Source: JAABRU01 sp050180235
Lineage (GTDB): Bacteria > Desulfobacterota > Desulfobacteria > Desulfobacterales > Desulfococcaceae
Reading direction: 5' to 3'
Length of the DNA stretch: 64,000 nucleotides
Assembly (NCBI GenBank): GCA_050180235.1
Contig: JBFXEJ010000008.1
Coordinates: 39,523-103,522, forward strand
The notes below the pieces were generated by a model. It was given only the letters and a program-made list of their open reading frames with translations, ran no database searches and was not told where the DNA came from. Shown in pieces: positions 1 to 8,284 of this stretch. Each line of letters opens with the position of its first letter. The first letter of the stretch is position 1. A program made the translations under genes and the position numbers.

Positions 1-867
1 TCCAAAACTTTGCCCTATCTGCTGATACTGCCGCAGGTGCTGGTGACAGCCGCTTTTTTTTACTGGCCTGCGGTGCAGGGTCTGGCCCAGTCCTTTATGC
101 GCAGTGATCCCTTTGGACTGCACAACCGCTTTATATGGTTTGAAAACTATACCACTTTGTTCAAAGATCCCCTGTACCTGAAATCCATAGGCATCACCCT
201 GCTGTTCAGTGCATCCGCGGCTCTTCTTGCCATTGCTTTCGGGCTGTTTCTTGCGACTTTGGGAAACCGGATTCTGAAAATGAAAACCGTCATCCGCACC
301 TTTCTGATCTGGCCCTATGCGGTTGCGCCAGCGATTTCCGGCATTCTGTGGCTTTTCCTGCTTCATCCCTCTTTCGGGGTGGTGGCCATTGCCATCAAAA
401 AATGGCTTGGCATAAACTGGAATCCTGTGCTTCACGGCAACCATGCCCTGATTATGGTGATTCTGGCAAGCGCGTGGAAACAGATCAGTTATAATTTCGT
501 TTTTTTCATGGCCGGTATGCAGGCCATTCCCAAATCCCTGATTGAGGCGGCGGCTATGGACGGAGCCGGGCCTTTCCGGAGATTCTGGAATATCACCCTT
601 CCCCTGCTTTCGCCCACGCTTTTTTTCGTCATGGTCATGAATATCATTTTCTCTTTTTTTGAAACCTTCGGTGTTATCCACACTGTGACACAGGGCGGGC
701 CCGGCGGTGCTACCAATATTCTGGTCTACAAAGTGTATCAGGACGGATTCATCGGCCTGAACCTGGGTGCGTCTTCGGCCCAGTCCATTGTCCTGATGGT
801 TCTCATCATCACCATTACCCTTCTTCAGTTCCGGTACGTGGAAAAGAAAGTGCAATATACAGGATAA
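1..867 (+). CDS. ugpA: sn-glycerol-3-phosphate ABC transporter permease UgpA (5' partial)
   Basis: Inner-membrane permease subunit of the UgpBAEC glycerol-3-phosphate importer. The frame is open to the window edge (the first codons read S-K-T-L-P-Y), so the true start lies upstream; a TTG at position 10 is probably internal. Several hydrophobic membrane segments are visible. The cytoplasmic coupling loop EAAAMDGAGP, which contacts the ATPase UgpC, lies near residue 180. The C-terminus QFRYVEKKV closely matches E. coli UgpA. Only 4 nt separate it from the next permease gene, so they are co-transcribed. ugpB and ugpC are not in the window. The family assignment is firm; the substrate is inferred from similarity to UgpA. 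Confidence 0.93.
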   Translation, partial: SKTLPYLLILPQVLVTAAFFYWPAVQGLAQSFMRSDPFGLHNRFIWFENYTTLFKDPLYLKSIGITLLFSASAALLAIAFGLFLATLGNRILKMKTVIRTFLIWPYAVAPAISGILWLFLLHPSFGVVAIAIKKWLGINWNPVLHGNHALIMVILASAWKQISYNFVFFMAGMQAIPKSLIEAAAMDGAGPFRRFWNITLPLLSPTLFFVMVMNIIFSFFETFGVIHTVTQGGPGGATNILVYKVYQDGFIGLNLGASSAQSIVLMVLIITITLLQFRYVEKKVQYTG

Positions 868-871
868 TCAA

Positions 872-1792
872 ATGGTTGAAAAAACACCCTTTCTGGATAC
901 TCTGACCTATGTTTTTCTGATGCTCGGCATTGTGACTGTCTGCTTTCCCATTCTCTATACTGTGGTCGCAGCCACTCTGCCCCTTGAGGAGGTTTCCAAA
1001 GTGCCCATGCCCCTGATTCCCGGCACGCAGTTTATCGAAAATGTGAAAACCGCATGGGAAAAAGGCAGTCTGGGAAATCAGTTGTTCAATTCCTTTGTCA
1101 TGGCATCCGGCATTACCTTTGGCAAGATCATCGTGTCCCTGCTGGGGGCCTTTTCCATTGTATATTTTGATTACCGTTTCCGCACAGCCGCGTTTGTCAC
1201 AGTGTTCTGCACCCTGATGCTTCCCGTGGAAGTGCGCATACTGCCGACCTATGAAATGGCGGCCAATCTTTTCGGCCCTCTGCAGCATGTCTGGGATGCC
1301 CTGCATCTGAACAGCGCAGCCGCATGGGTGGCAGGACATGAAGTGGAAGTGAAACTGGAATGGAGTCTGCTGGACAGTTATACCGGCCTGATTCTGCCAC
1401 TGGTGGCCTCGGCCACCTGCACCTTTCTTTTCCGCCAGTTCTTTCTGACCGTGCCGGAAGAACTGTGCGAAGCAGCAAAAATGGACGGAGCCTCTCCCAT
1501 GATGTTTTTCCGGAAAATCCTGCTGCCCCTGTCCAAAACCAATATTGCGGCCCTGGTGGTGATTGAATTTGTCTATGGATGGAACCAGTATCTCTGGCCC
1601 CTGCTGATTACCACTGATCCGAAAATGACCACAGCGGTCATTGGACTGAAAAACCTTATCCCTTCCCCGGAAGACCCGCCGGACTGGCATATTGCCATGG
1701 CCGGTGCGCTCATTGTCATGCTGCCGCCTGTTCTCGTGGTGCTGTTCATGCAGCGGTGGTTTGTCAAAGGTCTGGTGGAAAAAGAGAAATAG
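872..1792 (+). CDS. ugpE: sn-glycerol-3-phosphate ABC transporter permease UgpE
   Basis: Second inner-membrane permease of the Ugp importer, pairing with UgpA. It is 306 aa against about 281 in E. coli. The extra length is an insertion of about 25 residues (around residues 145-165, LNSAAAWVAGHEVEVKLEWS) before the conserved LLDSYTGLILPL segment; it should lie outside the conserved core. The EAA loop (CEAAKMDGASP) and the C-terminal FVKGLVEKEK are conserved. The start ATG follows the ugpA stop by 4 nt. The next gene starts 5 nt after this stop, which makes a tight three-gene operon. Confidence 0.93.
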   Translation: MVEKTPFLDTLTYVFLMLGIVTVCFPILYTVVAATLPLEEVSKVPMPLIPGTQFIENVKTAWEKGSLGNQLFNSFVMASGITFGKIIVSLLGAFSIVYFDYRFRTAAFVTVFCTLMLPVEVRILPTYEMAANLFGPLQHVWDALHLNSAAAWVAGHEVEVKLEWSLLDSYTGLILPLVASATCTFLFRQFFLTVPEELCEAAKMDGASPMMFFRKILLPLSKTNIAALVVIEFVYGWNQYLWPLLITTDPKMTTAVIGLKNLIPSPEDPPDWHIAMAGALIVMLPPVLVVLFMQRWFVKGLVEKEK

Positions 1793-1797
1793 GATTT

Positions 1798-3123
1798 ATG
1801 AAAAACAAAGCATATATTGTTGATCCGCAGCAGTGCCTTGATCTTTGCACCTGCGGGAAAAAACATCCTGTGCCCGAAACCCTGATGTACGCAGGCGAAG
1901 ATGCCTTTGCTGTTCTTGCCTTTGACTGTGCGAAAACCGTGCGCCGGGAACGGGTGCTGGTCATAGAGGATGAAAACACCCATGAGGCAGCAGGCCGTGA
2001 GGTGACAGCGGCTCTGAGAAAAAATGCGGTTGCATACAAAAATATCATCCTGCCGGGTGATATTGAACTTACGGATGAACTGGCCGGGCGGATTTTTGCA
2101 GACAGTGACGGATTTGCCCTTATTATCGCTGTGGGAGCCGGAACCATCAATGATTTGGGAAAAACTGTCTCCACCCGGCGGAAAATTCCCTATTGGACAG
2201 TTCCCACCGCCCCGTCCATGAACGGTTATACCTCTTCCATAGCGGCCATCAAAGTCCGGGGCGTCAAACGCACCCTTCCGGCAGTGCCGCCCCGCTTTGT
2301 GTATGCAAATCCGCGGGTCATCCGCAGCGCTCCCCTTAAACTCTGTCAGTCCGGATTCTGCGATTTGCTGGCCAAATCGGTTTCCGATACCGACTGGCAG
2401 ACTGAATCCCTGCTTTTCAGCGGCTCCTACTGCTCTCTTTCCTCGTCTGTCGTGGGAGAATCCGAACATCTGTACCTCCTGCATCCGGATAAAATCCGGA
2501 ACGGGGACGGGGAAACCCTCAATGCCCTGTTCAAAGGACTGCTGATCTCCGGCGCGGCCATGACTCTGGCCGGTTCCAGCGCGCCTGCATCAGGCGGAGA
2601 GCATCTGCTTTCCCATTTCTGGGACATGCGGGAATCCATTACCGGCAGAAAACCTGAACTGCACGGACTCCAGGTGGGCGCGGGTGTGATTCTTTCGGCT
2701 ATGTGCTATGAGAAACTTGCTGCAATGGAATCATGGGATTTGCAAAAAAGGGCGGAAGACTCTTTTCAGGCCGATCTGGACCGGATTCCTCTGATCTGGG
2801 GAAAATACGCGGAGGAAGTCCGGAAACGCTTTTTGCAGAAAAAGGAATATCTGATGAAATTCGATACCCTGCTGCCGGAAAACCGGACAGGGCTGCAGGA
2901 ACTTTTCAGAAAAGTGCGGAAAGCGGGATTTTTTCTGGATCTGATCCGGAGCACAGGTTTTGGCATGAAACTGAGGGACCTGAATCTTACTGAAGAGGAA
3001 TTCCGGCTGGCCGCACTGAATGCCCGCGCCATCAGGGAGCGGATTACGGTTCTCGACATTGCTGCCCGCGCGGGTATATTGGAAGCGGCAGGAGAAGAAA
3101 CTCTGGAACTGCTTAATCGATGA
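1798..3123 (+). CDS. egsA: sn-glycerol-1-phosphate dehydrogenase (EgsA/AraM family)
   Basis: Predicted NAD(P)-dependent, metal-dependent reduction of dihydroxyacetone phosphate to sn-glycerol 1-phosphate, or the reverse. It is 441 aa. The nucleotide-binding segment VGAGTINDLGK is near residue 110, followed by the family signature TVPTAPSMNGYTS. Probable metal-ligand histidines lie in GGEHLLSHFWD (near residue 266) and ELHGLQVGAG. The ATG at 1798 was chosen because it aligns with family starts and sits 5 nt after the ugpE stop; an in-frame upstream start at 1756 would overlap ugpE. Its place at the end of a ugp operon suggests handling of imported glycerophosphate, but no experiment is implied. 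Bacterial members (B. subtilis AraM) are nickel-dependent. Confidence 0.9.
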   Translation: MKNKAYIVDPQQCLDLCTCGKKHPVPETLMYAGEDAFAVLAFDCAKTVRRERVLVIEDENTHEAAGREVTAALRKNAVAYKNIILPGDIELTDELAGRIFADSDGFALIIAVGAGTINDLGKTVSTRRKIPYWTVPTAPSMNGYTSSIAAIKVRGVKRTLPAVPPRFVYANPRVIRSAPLKLCQSGFCDLLAKSVSDTDWQTESLLFSGSYCSLSSSVVGESEHLYLLHPDKIRNGDGETLNALFKGLLISGAAMTLAGSSAPASGGEHLLSHFWDMRESITGRKPELHGLQVGAGVILSAMCYEKLAAMESWDLQKRAEDSFQADLDRIPLIWGKYAEEVRKRFLQKKEYLMKFDTLLPENRTGLQELFRKVRKAGFFLDLIRSTGFGMKLRDLNLTEEEFRLAALNARAIRERITVLDIAARAGILEAAGEETLELLNR

Positions 3124-3168
3124 GAATACGTTTCTTCTCTCTGCCTATGGAGGAAACGGAATTTTAAA

Positions 3169-3531
3169 TTATGCGCTGCAATCCAACTGATCCCGCAGCC
3201 AGTTTCTGACATCCCCCTCAATAGAAAAAACTCCTTTGTTATGCCCCACAGATTTCATAAATTTCTCTTCCAGATCCCTGGGCATATCAATTTTTGCCAG
3301 TTCTCTGGCTTCCTCGGAATTCCGGCGGATAAAATATATCACCGGATTTTTTTTCCAGGTGTTTACCACAAAATAATGCGCCGTATCGTTTTTTGAGCGG
3401 ATGACATAATTGCTTCTCGCCCAGTTGCATCCCCATTCCAGATAAAGCCTGACTGCTTCCTCCGGAGTCATGTCCCAGTCTATGTTATTCAAAAGATTTC
3501 TGTTTTTTCTGATGTCTTCCAGATTCATCAT
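3169..3531 (-). CDS. DVU0772 family protein
   Basis: A 120-aa protein of unknown function belonging to the family named after Desulfovibrio vulgaris DVU0772, which is typical of sulfate reducers. The shared core reads RKNRNLLNNIDWDMTPEEAV, then YLEWGCNW and a C-terminal segment with YFVVNTW and IRR. The ATG at 3531 is favoured because AGGAGG lies 8 nt upstream; the frame stays open for 41 more codons without homology. No signal peptide or membrane segment is visible. It is convergent with the ugp operon (45 nt between the stops) and I see no clear terminator there. Confidence 0.85.
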   Translation of the reverse strand: MMNLEDIRKNRNLLNNIDWDMTPEEAVRLYLEWGCNWARSNYVIRSKNDTAHYFVVNTWKKNPVIYFIRRNSEEARELAKIDMPRDLEEKFMKSVGHNKGVFSIEGDVRNWLRDQLDCSA

Positions 3532-4073
3532 GGATATGGCCTCCTGCTTTCGGGTATGACAATCTGCCGGCAGCCGGCAGTCTGTGTCCTGTGATTGTGA
3601 ATTATGACTGTTTATGAGACTATAATACCGGCTGCTGCGTGTTTCAAGAGTCAAAATAATTTTTTTGAAAAAAAATATTTTTTGGATTTATAAATATAAT
3701 TCGTTATTAAGAATAAATTTAAGACAGACTTATGAGAATATACAAAAAAACAGAATCCGGTTTTTTGCACAGTACAGAGTTTTCTTCTTATCAGAATCCG
3801 GATAAAATGTTACATAGTTCTACTGATAAGCAGGGTTCCATAAATTTTCGGGTATAAAATTTTCTCCCCTCCCTTGAGGGAGGGGCAGGGGGAGGGTGAA
3901 TCCCGTTTTTTTTATGCCCGAAAACTTTCGTTGCCCTACTTAAAGTTTGTCCCCCAGCCGGGCCGATATTTCAAAACAGAAAGAAAAAGAAACTCCTCTG
4001 TGTCCTCTGTGAAAATCTCTGTGCTATCTGTGGGAAAGGACAAAAGATTTGAGACTGTCTGCAAAGGAAAAAA
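3532..4073. other. Intergenic, AT-rich, with one dispersed palindromic repeat
   Basis: No gene is supportable here. The stretch 3660-3860 is AT-rich. A G/C-rich palindromic repeat sits at 3864-3898, and 4003-4040 has the 'ctctgtg' style low-complexity seen elsewhere in the window (for example 31760-31800). Possible promoters of the flanking genes are not distinctive. Confidence 0.6.
3864..3898 (-). repeat. Dispersed CCCTCCC palindromic repeat (half copy)
   Basis: Contains ctcccctcccttgagggag and continues into a G-rich run. The reverse complement matches the right half of the repeat at 24930-25030 that lies inside the nSTAND1 gene, with one difference (tgcccc for tacccc). This shows an interspersed repeat family. 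Confidence 0.75.
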
Positions 4074-4583
4074 ATGGATATATTTGAACTGCCCTGGGGA
4101 AGCCCCGTTCAATGGCGGGAGATAAATGAAACCATTGACTTTATGACAGACCTGTACCGGACCGAACTGGCAGAGGCCATGACTCTGGCGCGGGATGCGG
4201 AAAAACTGCTGGAATCCCTTTTTCCGCTCATGGATGAACTCTGTGCGGTCGCGTGTCCCTCATGCCGGGAACCCTGCTGCCGGGTGGCACGGCTCTGGTT
4301 CAATTTTCCGGATCTGCTTTTTCTGCATCTGAGCGGTCAGAATATCGCAGAAGGCCAGCCCCACAAAGAATTTCATCTCCACTGCCGTTATCTGGGAGAT
4401 TGCGGATGCACCCTGCCCCGCATAGAACGCCCCTGGATCTGCACCTGGTATCTCTGTCCTCCCCAGACCTCCCTGCTGCGGAAAAAAGGAAAGTCTGTCA
4501 AAAACCGTGTGGATCAGATTTTCACGCAAATCAAAGAAAAACGCAAAGCAATGGAAGATGAGTTTATCCGGGTGATTTCCTGA
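4074..4583 (+). CDS. Cysteine-rich protein, possible metal-binding (YkgJ-like Cys pattern)
   Basis: A 169-aa soluble protein of unknown function. An N-terminal helical stretch of about 60 residues is followed by a Cys cluster CPSCREPCC (residues 61-69), then HCRYLGDCGCTLP and WICTWYLCP, giving about ten Cys in the second half. The pattern resembles the Cys-rich putative zinc/iron-chelating (YkgJ) proteins, but I cannot confirm membership. The C-terminal 35 residues are charged and helical. The start is supported by AAGGA 8 nt upstream of the ATG. An IS1 element begins 60 nt after its stop, so downstream context has been altered by insertion. Confidence 0.7.
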   Translation: MDIFELPWGSPVQWREINETIDFMTDLYRTELAEAMTLARDAEKLLESLFPLMDELCAVACPSCREPCCRVARLWFNFPDLLFLHLSGQNIAEGQPHKEFHLHCRYLGDCGCTLPRIERPWICTWYLCPPQTSLLRKKGKSVKNRVDQIFTQIKEKRKAMEDEFIRVIS

Positions 4584-4643
4584 CAGATGAGGCAAAAACA
4601 GGGTAAAGGGGCAGTGGTGCTCCTTTACCATCCATCAAAAAAA

Positions 4644-5473
4644 GGGTAGTGCTACACAAGTAATGCTGTTATAATATTTAATCTTTACATATATATATAC
4701 CTGTATTATTATTTCCGGAATTATTAACAATCAGAACCTTAAATGAAAGGAGCATTTATGAACTGCCCGAACTGTAATTCCGGTAATATCAAAAAAAACG
4801 GTCATATACATAACGGTAAACAGAATTACCGCTGCAAAGACTGCTTCAGGCAGTTTGTAAACAACCCGGAGAAAAAAACCGTTTCTGATTTTGAGAAAAA
4901 TATCATTCTAAAACTGCTGATTGAACGTATTCCGCTGAGAGGAATCTGCCGTGTAATGAATGTTTCTCTCACATGGCTTCTTCTGTTTTTTCGCCGGGTC
5001 ACTGATGAAATTCCAAAAGATTCCGGAATTATAAATCCTGTAAAAGGCAGACTGATCCCTGAAATGGATGAAATGTGGAGTTTTGCCGGTAAAAAGAAAA
5101 AGCAGAAGTGGATATGGCTCGCGATTGACAGGGAATCGGGGCTGATCGCAGGGTTTCATGCAGGAAACCTGACCCGTAACGATGCGAAAAAACTGTGGAA
5201 ATCCCTGCCGGGTGTTTACCGTCAGTGTGCAGTCTGTTATTCCGGTTTTTGGGAAGCATACAGGAAGGTTATCCCTGAAAGCAGACACCGGGCCGCCGGG
5301 AAGGAAACAGGGCAGACAAATCATATTGAAAGATTCAACTGCACACTCCGTCAGCGCGTTTCGCGACTTGTCAGAAAGGCACTTTCTTTCTCCAAAAATG
5401 AAGACAGTCATATCCGTTCAATACGTTATTTTATTTGGAAATTCAATTCAGCATTACTTGTGTAGCACTACCC
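4644..5473 (+). mobile_element. Complete IS1-family insertion sequence (830 bp)
   Basis: Bounded by a perfect 25-bp inverted repeat (4644-4668 and 5449-5473), outermost bases GGGTAGTGCTACAC. It encloses one transposase gene whose TAG stop lies inside the right repeat. I find no target-site duplication: left flank catcaaaaaaa, right flank gcttccgca. It is therefore an old insertion or one flank has been rearranged. Confidence 0.93.
4758..5465 (+). CDS. IS1 family transposase, catalytic Asp probably lost
   Basis: A 235-aa single-frame transposase combining InsA-like and InsB-like parts. The N-terminal zinc ribbon is CPNCNSGNIKKNGH then YRCKDC. A helix-turn-helix region follows, then the DDE core: MDEMWSF (first Asp), and HIERFNCTLRQRVSRL carrying the Glu near residue 200. 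Where IS1 enzymes carry (S/T)D-x-W before the AY motif, this copy reads C-Y-S-G-F-W-E-A-Y, so the second catalytic Asp appears to be Gly. That predicts an inactive enzyme despite perfect element ends. The ATG at 4758 aligns with family N-termini and has GGAG 7 nt upstream; an in-frame ATG at 4743 is less likely. Confidence 0.9.
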   Translation: MNCPNCNSGNIKKNGHIHNGKQNYRCKDCFRQFVNNPEKKTVSDFEKNIILKLLIERIPLRGICRVMNVSLTWLLLFFRRVTDEIPKDSGIINPVKGRLIPEMDEMWSFAGKKKKQKWIWLAIDRESGLIAGFHAGNLTRNDAKKLWKSLPGVYRQCAVCYSGFWEAYRKVIPESRHRAAGKETGQTNHIERFNCTLRQRVSRLVRKALSFSKNEDSHIRSIRYFIWKFNSALLV

Positions 5474-5730
5474 GCTTCCGCAAAAGGCGAATTCAAAAGA
5501 AGAAATATTGAATCTTATTCATGAACGCCATATACGTAGAAAATATGATATTGACAGATTCAGCTAACATGACAAAGTAAAATTACAGAGCAGGAATGAT
5601 TCAGTTTATGGAAAAAGCTCAGCCGATGCTCATCAGAGAAATAATGGACATACTTGAAGCTGTAATTGCCTGATTGATTACAGATTGATCATTCTGCGCA
5701 GCAGGTATCAATTTTTTGCAACAAAAATTG

Positions 5731-5922
5731 GGTAGTGGGACTTTTCATGCTGATTTTTTTAATATATAAATCAATATGTTATTTATAATCAGTATAAGCA
5801 GTATCATGGATGTATCGTATAACTGTTTGTATTTATTATGTATAGACAAAAATCAGTATATTTTTGAAAATATAATAATATTAAGCAGTTATTTTTTTGT
5901 CAGTATGTGCAGACCCACTACC
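5731..5922 (+). mobile_element. MITE copy 1, 192 bp, 8-bp target duplication
   Basis: Perfect termini GGTAGTGGG...CCCACTACC, flanked by the 8-bp direct repeat AAAAATTG (5723-5730 and 5923-5930). The interior is AT-rich and has no coding capacity. It matches the element at 19554-19745 in length and along its whole sequence. The terminal GGTAGTG and the 8-bp duplication resemble IS1-family elements. Confidence 0.9.
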
Positions 5923-5939
5923 AAAAATTGTAATCACCG

Positions 5940-5984
5940 AAAACACAGTTCAGACAATGGCGGTGAATGTCTGAACTGTGTTTT
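5940..5984. terminator. 17-bp perfect hairpin, terminator-like
   Basis: The left arm 5940-5956 and right arm 5968-5984 are perfectly complementary (core ACACAGTTCAGACA) with an 11-nt loop, ending in a T run. A related sequence recurs near 6376-6411, so this may be a dispersed repeat rather than the terminator of a particular gene. Confidence 0.5.
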
Positions 5985-6046
5985 ATCTGATTATTCTGAT
6001 TAAAAACTGTCTGAACTGCAGATTCACACAGATTATAAGGATTTCG

Positions 6047-6260
6047 CAGCAGGTAGGGTGGGCAAAAGCGGAGCGTTGCCCACCAACCAATTGAAACAAA
6101 ATGAAATGGTGGGCACTGACGTGCCCACCCTACTCGGCTGTGATTGCCATGACAATGGTATCAGCAGGTAGGGTGGGCAAAAGCGGAGCGTTGCCCACCA
6201 ACCAATTGAAACAAAATGAAATGGTGGGCACTGACGTGCCCACCCTACTTGGCTGTGATT
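6047..6260. repeat. Two tandem 99-bp GTGGGCAC palindromic repeats
   Basis: Copies at 6047-6145 and 6162-6260 are nearly identical. Each contains two nested hairpins, GGGTGGGCAA/TTGCCCACC and GGTGGGCACTGACGTGCCCACC-type. The reverse complement of the second hairpin plus the adjoining tttcgttttgtttca stretch recurs at 26026-26233. Related pieces are at 48959-49031 and 57312. Confidence 0.85.
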
Positions 6261-6456
6261 CGTCTGATTATTCTGATTAAAAAATGTCTGAACCGCAGAT
6301 TCAAACAGATTACGCTGTTTACACGGATAATGCAGTGCAGAAATCAGCGGAATCAGACAAATCAGATGAATCAGTGGTTCAGACAATCGCGGTGACTGTC
6401 TGAACTGTGTTTCATCTCCGCTCCCCGGGCACCACCCAAAATATCTTTTGAAACTC

Positions 6457-6485
6457 TTGAAATTTCCCTGACAAGTTTATACAAT
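6457..6485 (+). promoter_or_regulatory. Promoter of truncated ATPase copy
   Basis: -35 TTGAAA (6457-6462), 17-nt spacer, -10 TACAAT (6480-6485). It is the duplicate of the promoter at 13235-13263, whose -10 is the perfect TATAAT. Confidence 0.6.
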
Positions 6486-6622
6486 AGGCGAAAAGTGGCA
6501 CAGCTTTCCAGAAAGTGGCAGGACGCGTGAACACAGGCCGGAAGCCTGTTCTGCTTTTGAACAAGCTGGAAGCTTGTTCTACGGAAACCTGTTCTACCCT
6601 GTAACCCCAAAGGAGGCCCCTC

Positions 6623-7312
6623 ATGTCCGAACATCCCGCAAATGCTGAAAATACTGAAAAAGACGCCGCATCCGAACCCATTTTGGAAGGCGGAACCTAT
6701 GAAATCATCCGCACCCGTCTGCTGGCACACGGAAAGGAACTCCGTTCCCGGCTGGAGAAACTCAATGCCTCGCGCAAGGAAATCTTCGGGGCCATAGAGC
6801 AGACCCTGCTTGCCACCGAGCGGATTTCCACGCGCAACAACTGCATTCCGCGGGATATGGTTCCCATCAACGGATCACGCTTTCTTTTTGGTTACAATGT
6901 TCACCTGGGCCTGAAATCCGAAATGGAAATCTCAGATGTGTTTTCCGTGTATGATTACAAAGATCACACCTTCCAGAAACTGGGCTGGGAGGTTCTCAGT
7001 TCCGGACGGTTTGAGGAGGATCTGAAAAACCTGTACAAATATTACAAACACTCCAAATTCACCAAATTCCTTGTGATAAATCCCCATTTATACATGATTT
7101 TCCGGGTGGGCAAATCCGCGACCGACTTCAAGGCATTCAAATGGCTGATGCACGATGACGGCCTCACCTATCTGGACAACCGCAGCGAGCATGAAATCCG
7201 CTTTCCCGCGCAGCATGATTTTGAATGGAAACGCTGCACACGGGACATGCACCGCACCGGCAAACATCCCCATGTTTCCATTTATCTACTGAAAAAATCT
7301 ATTACATTCTGA
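6623..7312 (+). pseudogene. Truncated 5' copy of the DUF3686-type ATPase gene
   Basis: The first 219 codons are nearly identical to those of the 1842-aa gene at 13411. The match ends abruptly at 7281 (equivalent to 14069) and the frame then runs into about ten unrelated residues (YLLKKSITF) before a stop. The upstream leader, promoter and RBS (AAAGGAGG) are also shared. The product would lack the AAA ATPase core. The Wadjet operon begins on the far side of this break and is transcribed toward it. It could still make a 229-aa protein, but I regard it as a duplication remnant. Confidence 0.85.
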
Positions 7313-7438
7313 ATATATTGAAAATAAAAATTTGTTCGTCACAGAATCTCCAGTTCTCTGGAAGCAGTCTGCCTACTCTGAGATTCCGGCAGCCGGGCGG
7401 GGAAAAAAATTTTTGCTCTGATTTTCTCAAATGGGATG

Positions 7439-8284
7439 TTACATAACAGGCTGAAGTCTTAAAAAATCTTTTTCACAGGGCGGAGTTACGATCTCCTGTT
7501 CCAATCCGCCGTTATATTGTTCAATGAGTCGTGTTACCGGCAGGCATTTTGGATGTTCGGGATTAAACCCTGTATTATGTTTTTGTCTCTCAGTCAGATC
7601 ACGTCTTGCGTATCTTCTGAAGAGGTCTTCTGTATCATCCGGTATGTATAACTCTGCCTTTGGCAGAACTGATTGAATACGCTGAAATATTGTCAGACCG
7701 GTCCAGTCATAATCTCCGTAGTGCAGTATGCATTCCGGCGATTTCTTTAAACCGGCGAGGGCAGAAAGGGTTATATTTGCCACATTGCCGTCCAGATAAA
7801 TTATGATAATTGTCTGACTTGGATTCGGATAGGTCAGAGGATAAAAAGATTCCCAGTTCTCAACTGTCAGAAGATACCAGGAGTCAGGGAGATGGAGACA
7901 GTTCAGTCTGTCCGACATAATTCCTGCCATACCGTATTCTTCTGTCAGCCGTGCATATTTATTTGTCTCATCAGGAGCAAAACATTTGAACAGAACAGGC
8001 TGTACATCATGGGTAGTCTGGCCGGATTTGCTGCTTCGACGGGCAAATATGTTTTCCGCTCTGCGTAACAGATTTTGTTCCGGAGTTTGCGTGTCCGGAA
8101 AATTTGCTCTGACCCACTCTGCAAACTGCTCCCTGTGAACGACCTCAATATTCCGCCGTGTTTTATTACACTGAATACGAACAAGGTTCAGTGTGCTTAA
8201 TTGGGATAAGACATGCTGCGGAAGCATTGAATAAGGGGCCGCACCGGTTTCAAGCAGTTGCACTGTCCATTTGGGATGTTTCAT
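7439..8284 (-). CDS. jetD: Wadjet JetD-like Toprim nuclease
   Basis: Predicted nuclease subunit of the Wadjet anti-plasmid system, which cleaves DNA after loop extrusion by JetABC. It is 281 aa from the ATG at 8284. That start was chosen because GAGG lies 9 nt upstream; in-frame starts at 8299, 8377 and 8398 exist. An N-terminal winged-helix-like region is followed by the Toprim-like C-terminal half. LLTVENWESFY carries the conserved Glu and HYGDYDWTGL the DxD pair. It overlaps the end of jetC by 35 nt, so translation is probably coupled. It is the last gene of a leftward operon. Family knowledge: DUF2220/JetD. Confidence 0.85.
   Translation of the reverse strand: MKHPKWTVQLLETGAAPYSMLPQHVLSQLSTLNLVRIQCNKTRRNIEVVHREQFAEWVRANFPDTQTPEQNLLRRAENIFARRSSKSGQTTHDVQPVLFKCFAPDETNKYARLTEEYGMAGIMSDRLNCLHLPDSWYLLTVENWESFYPLTYPNPSQTIIIIYLDGNVANITLSALAGLKKSPECILHYGDYDWTGLTIFQRIQSVLPKAELYIPDDTEDLFRRYARRDLTERQKHNTGFNPEHPKCLPVTRLIEQYNGGLEQEIVTPPCEKDFLRLQPVM

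Larger units (their letters stand above)
5474..6622. other. Gene-free repeat-rich stretch
   Basis: Holds, in order: a short open frame at 5596-5673 (25 codons, no recognisable family), MITE copy 1 (5731-5922), a 17-bp perfect hairpin (5940-5984), two tandem 99-bp repeats (6047-6260), a second variant of the hairpin sequence near 6370-6411, and the promoter and leader of the truncated ATPase gene. I see no intact gene. Confidence 0.7.

Noticed and set aside
1756..1797. Upstream start for the glycerol-1-phosphate dehydrogenase gene
   Set aside because: Would overlap the end of ugpE and adds 14 residues without similarity.
4633..5484. Target-site duplication of the IS1 element
   Set aside because: Flanks do not match over 8-9 bp on either choice of element end.
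5776..6003. Open frame of 75 codons overlapping the first MITE
   Set aside because: Most of it is non-coding MITE sequence and a hairpin; the second MITE copy does not conserve the frame.
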